Shown: positions 57,718 through 64,000 of the stretch, piece after piece | How positions within the stretch are numbered: the stretch's first letter is position 1 | How the letters are laid out: each line of letters begins with the position of its first letter | Origin: Arachnopeziza araneosa | Lineage: Eukaryota; Ascomycota; Leotiomycetes; Helotiales; Arachnopezizaceae | Direction: 5' to 3' | NCBI GenBank assembly: GCA_003988855.1 | Contig: QYAI01000005.1 | Coordinates: 186,001-250,000, forward strand | DNA: 64,000 nt | Notes under the pieces: generated by a model | Seen by the model: only the letters and a program-made list of their open reading frames with translations | Databases searched by the model: none | Told to the model about the DNA's origin: nothing | Made by a program: the position numbers and the translations under genes

Positions 57718-58251
57718 GATCCTCTGCCAAAAATAAGCTGAGTTGAGACAGACCTGCACCTGGCCTCGCATCGCCCCATTTCTGCCTTGCTTCCACCAAA
57801 CGTCGGCGTGGGGAGTCTCGGCACGCTGGCAGCATCTTCGGCCCAGCCGTGGATCAGCTGAGAAACTCCCGCCGTCTAATTCAGACAGAGAGAGACTCCC
57901 GCCTCGGAAATCAATCAGCTTACTTGCTATATCCTCGTAACCTCTCCTCAGATCCAAACGCCCCCAAGAACCCCGTACCCCGCCGATGACTTGCAATCGT
58001 CCAACAACCCTCCCGATCCTCGTCACCACTCGGGTCGTCCACCTTGCCAGCCACCTGTGAAGTCCCGTTCAAGCCCTTCTTCCCACCCACCGTCAGGTCA
58101 TCGTGTCCAAGGCGTCCGTGGGAGACAACATCGATCTCGCTTGCTGGTAGAGTATTGGTTGGCTGCAAGGCACTTCAGCTTCAAAGGTCAGGCTGCATGC
58201 AACCCTGCAACATTCCACGGAAAGCAGCCGATTTGGAGGCTGACCAGCATA

Positions 58252-59729
58252 ATGAATGCACAAATACTCTTCATGGTAAGAAGTCAAACCTCGCTCTCAT
58301 TTGCCTCTTTTCCAGCTGCTCTTTTGAGTTCGGTTTGCATATGAGCATTCATGGGTAACGCTGTCTACCCAGCGGTCCTACAAAACGATACCTGGGAGAG
58401 CAACTGTCATGATTGACTGTTCGGATGTCCCTGTACTTGTGCATACTGTCCATGTTCATATAGTTCAAATGCCTTGTCTTTCTGCCATCTTCTACCGGGA
58501 ATCTCTGGCCACTGGGAGGAAAGCCATTCATGTTCTCAGATATCAATGTCAAACCAATTGTCCTGGCCCACAACACTGACAAACTACAGGAGGGACAGTT
58601 TAGCCTTATCCACATCCCATTATCTTTATATTCCGCATTTCTTCAACCCATCTTACGAGTGCTATTACCTCACGTGGGACCAACGTGCCAAAATGAACCA
58701 GAAGGAATGCTCGAAGGTCTCTCGGTCGACAATCGGCACGGCTTCTTGAACATCAGCGTGACACCCATCGAGTGTTCGATAGTCTGCCATGTTTCGTGGG
58801 CTCGAAATGTATTTATTCCGGCCATCAACCGACTGCCGAAAGACGTTTCTCGGCAAGTTCAAATTTCCAAAGACACATATATTGTCTTTAGCGTCAACAG
58901 CGGAGGAATGGAAGCCGGTCAGAGAGTGATGGACCTTACTGCACCTCTAGCAATGGCCGGAATACCCATCTTCTTCATCACGACCTACTACACCGACTTC
59001 ATCGTCGTCCCAAGCAAGCATAGACCCAAGGTTGGCGCCATCCTCCTCGCTCGTGGCTTCGAGTTCTCGGAGAACGACTCTGCATACGTTGCGCCGCAAA
59101 ACGTCTCTCATTCCCGCATTCCCAGTACAACTTCTGAACCACCGTCCACTCCACCTCCCTCAAATGTTGCTGAACTTCAAGAGCGGACCTTCTCACAACT
59201 GAGGAAGCGACATGTCGTACCTTTTATTGAGCCGGGGTTGCATCTCGTGCAGTGTTCAGGTAATCAACTTCCACACAACGACTACCCAGGCGCGCGCCAC
59301 AGTAGCAATGGGCATGCTCAAAAGCGCAATTGGCTGGACAATCTTGATCCAAAGTTATATATGGGTCTTGTCTCGGCATTAGTGCAGCAACCTAAATTTC
59401 TTTCGATCACTATAACTCAGGATGATGCACCGTCCCTTCTTGTTGATAAATCGCTGCTATGGCTCTTTGGAAACAGCGTAGCGGGCGACACTGAGGGAGA
59501 TCTCGTGCCCATCTTTCTCGATTTGGTGGACCTACCTCTCGAGAGCACGGGTATTGTGTGTGGTGTTGCTGGCAAACTTGTGGATGAGATGCGGTTCAGT
59601 GATGCGGCTATCCAGGCAGGCGAGTTGAGCTACTTAAGTGGGGCCCGAGCAGGAGCGGTGATTCTGAGTAGCGAGACCAGCGCAAGGGCACTCAATGCCC
59701 TTTTACCATTGCTCGAGAAGAGAGCTTGA
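58252..59729 (+). CDS. CASTOR-like ACT-domain protein (putative amino-acid sensor), 387 aa
   Basis: Preferred model: exon 1 at 58252-58275 (MNAQILFM), a 314 nt intron (GTAAGA donor, CTGAC branch site, CTACAG acceptor) and exon 2 at 58590-59729 beginning EGQFSLIHIPLSLYSAFLQP. The join recreates the family N-terminus, in which a short beta-strand ending in a hydrophobic residue leads into the LIHIPL strand. An intronless alternative starts at 58530 (MFSDINVKP) and gives 399 aa with an unrelated N-terminus. Family features: FLNISVTPIECSIVC and the ACT-type segment SVNSGGMEAGQRVMDLTAPL with MAGIPIFFITTYYTDFIVVP, then a second tandem block near GIVCGVAGKLVDEM and LSYLSGARAGAVIL. Animal CASTOR proteins bind arginine and release GATOR2 inhibition of TORC1; the fungal role is unproved. 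A linker of about 90 residues between blocks is Pro/Ser-rich. Confidence 0.72.
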
Positions 59730-59888
59730 TGAGGAATCTCATCTATGGTCAAGATTGCTTGGGTACGATGCATAGTTTGGCCTGGACATATGGGGGTGGG
59801 GAAAAAGGACGGGGTTGGCAGCATATCTTGGTGCATTGCATGGTGGTCTTGAATCGGTGAAAATTGCATGCGGCTGGAGTTTTTTTGG

Positions 59889-59923
59889 ATTTTTATTTTT
59901 ATTTTTATTTATATTTATTTTTG
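59889..59923. repeat. (ATTTTT)n-like AT-rich repeat
   Basis: Six to seven units of ATTTTT/ATTT. Simple sequence in an untranslated or intergenic position. Confidence 0.75.
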
Positions 59924-60731
59924 GGTATTGATTTCCGTTGTACATTTAAGGATACCAAATGCATCACGGAATTTGGTGGAGGCATGTTTTGCGGACGGCT
60001 GCGATCGGAGGCAGCTTTCGATGCCGAGATGGGATTTCGTATCGCAATGTCAAGCTCGATGAGAGCAGCATGTCTGGGCCCTGGGCGCCGATCTTTCTTG
60101 CTACGTTATGAGAGCAAGAGTTAGAGATTTACTTTGAGTTGTAAGCAATGAAAGAAGATTTCTTCCTCGCTCTACAGCTCGTAAGACGCATGTCTGTTTC
60201 CACTGAGCTGCAGGAACTCTAGGATGGGCTTCAAAATTTGAATTCACCTGATGAAAAAAACCCCAGAGATCTGCATCTGCAAGTCCAACCGCGGGTGCGG
60301 GAGAGCTGCTCCCTCCCCCGGTCACCAACGCCACCGCGACGTTTCTGCCTTTGGTGACTGGCCATGTTTTGATGGCAATTGATTTTGGATTTGAGAGTGC
60401 CATGTACCACAACTGCGACTGTCACTACATTCTTCAGTTTTGCGTATAGTAACCTTAGGTATTGCTACAAGAGCAGAGGCGGTGGGTGACGGGCCATCAG
60501 CCACATGAGGCTACTCGTCCAGGCCTCACCAAGTCGACATCCTAGAGCCATGACGCCTCTCCGCCTCCCCCTCCCCCCCTCTTTGAAAGGTCTAGACGAT
60601 GCAGTACAAACAAGATCTATCCCCTCCCATTCTTTTAGTCACCGATACATCCATGCTGCCACTTGATTTGCTCTCAACAACTAGCCAACGCCTTGTGGGA
60701 CGTCGATTGGTGCCAGAGGAGAAGCAGCGGC

Positions 60732-60733
<2 letters not shown>

Positions 60734-60763
<30 letters not shown>
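60734..60763. repeat. (CAG)10 microsatellite in the opsin leader
   Basis: Ten perfect CAG units preceded by CGG units. The repeat ends in TAG in its own frame and lies 190 bp before the opsin ATG, so it is probably untranslated. Confidence 0.9.
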
Positions 60764-60766
<3 letters not shown>

Positions 60767-60953
60767 AAGCTTAATCCTTTCACCGCGTCATCTCTCTCTC
60801 GTACATTCTAGGCAGGTAGGAACCCCTCTCTTATACCTATACCTCCCTTTCTCTCTCATCTCTTTCATCTTTCTTTCATCAACAACATTTTCTCCCAAGG
60901 TGACATTTGATTGACCATTTTTCCACGAAAACACTCTCTCTCCAGCAAACAAA

Positions 60954-62080
60954 ATGGCCGCGATCATGAAGACCTCCCGCCTGCTCGTCCCCACCAGCTC
61001 CGCCTCTCCAACTCCGACTCCCCTCCCAACCGTCATCCCGAATGTGCCACTCTTTGAGGAGGTTGGAGTCGCTGGTAAGAAGACACTGTGGGTCGTCTTT
61101 GTTGTCATGCTTCTCTCAACCATCACATTCGTGGTCATGTCATGGCGAGTTCCAGTCGTAAGTCCATTCTATCCTTCTTCCTCTTCTTGAACATTGAGAC
61201 TAACAAACCCCTTAGCAAAAGCGACTATTCCATGTCTTGACGGCACTTCTCACCACCACTGCTACGATTTCCTATTTTGCTATGGCAGTCGGTGATGGCA
61301 ACTCTTATGCGCATCATATCATCAAGGAGTCACACAAACATGTCCCAGATACTGTCGAGCACATCTTTCGTCAAGTTTTCTGGGCTCGATACGTCGATTG
61401 GGCCTTGACCACCCCTCTCCTCCTCTTGGACCTTGCATTCCTTGCTGGCAGTGAGTCTTTCCGGGCTCCGAATCCATCTTATGCCGTTCCTTAAAAACAT
61501 GAGTGTGCTAACTTCAACTTTTAGTGAATGGTGCGGATATCCTGGTTACTATCTCTGCCGACGTAAGCATGGTTCTGCTAGGTCTCTTTGGTGCTTTTGG
61601 CACCAATAAGAGCCAAAGATGGGGATGTAAGTGCTGAAGATCAACTTATACATTGGACCATCATGTTAATAAGCACAGATTTTGCAATGGCCTGCCTAGC
61701 TTACCTCGTTGTCGTTTACCAACTCGTTGTTTCCGGCCGCAGATCCGTCATGGCAAAGAGTGACAGCACTGCCAAGCTCTTTGCCAGCATTGGTGGTTTT
61801 ACCTTAATCCTGTGGACTTTATACCGTAAGGCTTGCTCCCACACTGAAATGATATTGTGCTGATTCGACAACAGCAATCGTGTGGGGTCTTGGCGATGGC
61901 TCCCGCACCTGGGGTGTTGACACTGAAATTATTGCCTATGCCGTTTTAGACATCCTTGCTAAGCCAGTGTTTGGTTTCTGGCTACTCTTCGCACATGCTA
62001 GAAATGCCAAGAGCATCGAAGGTTTCTGGAGTCACGGGTTGAGCAGCGAAGGAGGTCTTAGAATTGGCGAGGAAGACTAA
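60954..62080 (+). CDS. Fungal microbial-type rhodopsin, proton-pump type (CarO-like)
   Basis: Five exons: 60954-61157, 61216-61450, 61525-61626, 61679-61825 and 61875-62080, giving 297 aa. Type I opsins bind retinal covalently in seven helices. The Schiff-base lysine is Lys 259 in DILAKPVFGFW, with its counter-ion Asp 255 four residues before. Helix C reads ARYVDWALTTPLLLLDL: Asp 129 (the bacteriorhodopsin Asp 85 acceptor), Thr 133 and Asp 140 (the Asp 96 donor). Both carboxylates being Asp fits an active light-driven proton pump such as CarO rather than a slow sensor. The N-terminus is a Ser/Thr/Pro-rich extracellular tail (SASPTPTPLPTVIP). All exon phases agree. No carotenoid genes (carB, carRA, carX) lie in the window, although in some fungi the opsin gene clusters with them. 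Confidence 0.94.
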
Positions 62081-62947
62081 ATTATCAAAGACGCAGGTGA
62101 GCATATCTAGTTCAGGTGCTTCAGTGGAGGGTCTGATTGGAAAGAGTTCGGGGGTACTGCCAAAAGAGAAAGATAAGGCGGAAATGTAACGAATAAATAG
62201 CAAATTAGGTTAATTGCCCTTAACATAGGTTTGGGAGCATTTTGTTTAGTTTTCGAATTCAACGGTCTGATGCAAACTTCTGCTCTGCGCAATAGGACTT
62301 TATGAGACTTGGGAAGTTGGCACGGAAAAGTACATCGTTCTTCTTCATTAGTACCTTTACAGCCAGCCTTTCATCACAGAATACAAATCTCGCAATATAA
62401 TTAAAGAAGTTGGTATAAGATCAACACTAGAATTCTAGTTCTAGTTGTAAGATTCTTTGCCTTTTATTGCACCACAGACTAGTATTATTTGTTTGCAGGC
62501 TTTCACTTAAGCGAGGCTCACCTCAGGACGTGCGTGTAAGCCAGAATTGTAGCAGTAAGAGGCAGTTTACCATTTAAATAATCTCAATTGTCGCATATCA
62601 ACTCCGACATTCAGAGCAAATCTATAGAAATATCCTTCAACAATCTCACGCGGACAATACGTTTGTTCGTGTAAAATCCTCACGTCGAAAACTTCGGGAC
62701 CGAAACTCGGGATCGGCGAAAGGAAGTTGAGAATACATTCCAAACTCCAGAATAGGCCCAGCTTTTCCCAACTGCAACTTTCCGAGCAAAATAGGTATCC
62801 AGGTAGCGTGGATTCTGTGTGGGTATCTCTCTTGTCCCAGAGTCGAGGTAAGGATCCTCTCCATTATCCGCATCAGCATTCTCAAACAAATATACTCCTG
62901 TAAACCAAGTCATTCATACATGAAATACCACTTCAAAACACGACCAA
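62081..62947. other. Intergenic region
   Basis: 867 bp after the opsin. A minus-strand frame at 62913-62680 (77 codons, FENADADNGEDPYLDSG) looks somewhat protein-like but has no recognised motif and nearly abuts the next pseudogene. I do not call it a gene. Confidence 0.4.
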
Positions 62948-63597
62948 ATGTCTAATCCAAACCCTCGCATTGCAATCATCGGGGCCGGGCCCTCGGGTCT
63001 CACGCTCGCCTCTCTTCTCAGCCAGAACTCGCCGGCAACCAACTACACACTCTTCGATCTCCGTCCCGATCCTCTCTCGCCCCTCTCGCCCACCTCCCCG
63101 CTCCTCCCTTCCGGCTCCCTAGATCTGCACCCTGAATCCGGACTCCTCGCTCTTGACGGACAAAACCCTCTTCTCTACCTGGCCTGCTGAAATCAAAACC
63201 CTCATCAGAACAGGCTGCCGTTCCGAGATTCCACCCACAAGCAATCCCCTCTCCATGCTCCCCGTAGGACACAGCTTCTCCCACAGACCAGGCCTCACAT
63301 TACTCGGCGATGCTGCGCATCTCATGACACCCTTTGCCGGAGAGGGAGTGTGTTGCTGCGATGCTTGATGCTCTGGAACTCTCCCGTGCACTCACTTCTA
63401 CCACCATCTCCTCCCTCGACCAAAATATCCAGGCCTTCGAACAAGGAATGTTCGCTCGAATGGCACCGATTTCGGGAGAGACGCAGCAGAATCTACATGT
63501 CATTTTTGCGGATAATGCACCCGATGGGTTCGTGGAGGTTATGAAGAGCCACGGACCGCCGCCCGAGGATGAGGAGAGTTGGCGGAACCCGCAATGA
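62948..63597 (+). pseudogene. FAD-dependent monooxygenase pseudogene (internal deletion, frameshifts)
   Basis: Remnant of a TetX-like flavin monooxygenase. The intact start encodes MSNPNPRIAIIGAGPSGLTL, the Rossmann FAD motif, and continues to SLDLHPESGLLAL near 63153, where the family's central ~200 residues are missing. A +1 frame resumes with LFSTWPAEIKTLI and the second FAD motif LTLLGDAAHLMTPFAGEGV (63295-63350). After GEGV a one-base insertion shifts the frame again; the third frame continues with AAMLDALELSRALTS to a stop at 63597. The total is about 215 codons against roughly 400 in active members. The deletion and the frameshift are direct observations; non-function is inferred. Confidence 0.85.
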
Positions 63598-64000
63598 CCT
63601 TACCCAGCCTTGGGTTTGGGCGCAAGTTTGGAATTTGACGTGAGCATTAACCTGAGACGTGAAGAGGAAGAAAAGAAAATGGAACTTTATCTGGTTTAGC
63701 CGTTGGCTGGGAGAATTTAGGTACATGGATGAAACAGCGTTGCGAAGCTAGAATAGTACTTTTTGATACGGAAAAAAGAAAGAATGGTAATAGATCAGAA
63801 CAGAGAGATGATTCATTCAAACAACGTCCCCGTTTGAAGGCAGGTATTCGAGAGTTCAAACGCAGAAGCGACATGCGAAATGACCAAGACAGCTACCTCG
63901 TTTGAAAATGAGACATGTTAGAGCCCAACCCGAGAAGCGACATTCGGAATAAATCAACATCCGATTTCTTTGTGGCTTTTGCATGGCACGCTTAGAAAAA
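63598..64000. other. Window edge, no gene seen
   Basis: 403 bp after the pseudogene. Two diverged copies of AGAAGCGACATnCGnAAT occur at about 63864-63881 and 63932-63949. No coding signal. Confidence 0.4.

Larger units (their letters stand above)
55780..58251. promoter_or_regulatory. Long divergent intergenic region, 2.5 kb, rich in simple repeats
   Basis: No gene is supported on either strand between the S53 protease and the CASTOR-like gene. Open frames that encode poly-His, poly-Gly or poly-Asp come from triplet repeats at 57080-57132. A run of 13 C and an (ATC)n tract sit at 57688-57717. C/T-rich segments from 57850 to 58100 look like a 5' leader for the gene at 58252. Confidence 0.45.
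59730..60953. promoter_or_regulatory. Intergenic, CASTOR-like 3' region and opsin promoter/leader
   Basis: 1.2 kb with T/A-rich repeats at 59889-59923, a (CAG)10 tract at 60734-60763 and a pyrimidine-rich stretch (ctctctctcgtac, ctttctctctc) leading to the opsin start. No gene is supported. Confidence 0.5.

Noticed and set aside
58530..58589. ATG at 58530 as start of the CASTOR-like gene
   Set aside because: Gives an N-terminus unlike the family; these 60 bases fit better as the 3' end of an intron with CTGAC branch site and CTACAG acceptor. Not fully excluded.
1..64000. CRISPR arrays, bacterial operons, ribosome-binding sites, rRNA genes
   Set aside because: The window is eukaryotic nuclear DNA with spliced genes; no regularly spaced repeat array or rRNA-like sequence was seen.

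Overview
The window is nuclear DNA of a filamentous ascomycete (Pezizomycotina). Genes are monocistronic and lie on both strands. Most are split by 41-217 nt GT-AG introns with CTAAC/CTGAC-like branch sites, and many intergenic stretches carry pyrimidine-rich leaders. The protein set (LaeA-type methyltransferase remnant, Zn2Cys6 regulator, G1 and S53 acid proteases, DUF1996 protein, fungal opsin, fungal STAND N-terminal domain) fits this group. A Leotiomycete/Helotiales-like host is my inference and cannot be proved from this window. I resolved 25 protein-coding genes and 2 pseudogenes, joining exons by hand where frame, splice sites and family motifs agreed.

Layout. 0.6-10 kb: FAD monooxygenase; auxilin-like J protein (SWA2) divergent from a tiny membrane protein; URC4-like uracil catabolism gene. 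11-17 kb: small zinc-ribbon protein divergent from a STAND-N-domain/ankyrin protein; Rag GTPase GTR1; decayed LaeA-like methyltransferase. 19.8-27 kb: secreted DUF1996 protein; mitochondrial insertase genes OXA1 (inner membrane) and MIM1 (outer membrane) in tandem; the p47/SHP1 UBX cofactor divergent from MIM1. 27-36.6 kb: ferroportin-like transporter; a head-to-head splicing pair, eIF4A3/FAL1 and SF3a60/PRP9; a secreted glycoprotein-like orphan; an unknown helical protein. 38-45 kb: glutamic (G1) protease; CID/RS-domain protein; DUF4748 protein. 45-53 kb: WD40-type inositol polyphosphate 5-phosphatase; short-chain dehydrogenase divergent from a Zn2Cys6 regulator. 53-64 kb: sedolisin (S53) protease; CASTOR-like ACT protein; proton-pump-type opsin; collapsed FAD monooxygenase pseudogene.

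The genes mostly work independently. The neighbourhoods that may mean something are OXA1-MIM1 (mitochondrial membrane protein insertion), FAL1-PRP9 (splicing, shared 262 bp promoter), SDR-Zn2Cys6 (shared 368 bp promoter) and two secreted acid proteases 15 kb apart. Two TORC1-pathway types (Rag GTPase and CASTOR-like sensor) are also present but 43 kb apart. I saw no convincing new multi-gene system. The most informative new items are a CASTOR-like gene with an 8-codon first exon, an orphan secreted protein rebuilt from two reading frames, a STAND-N/ankyrin protein lacking an NTPase, and two gene fossils.
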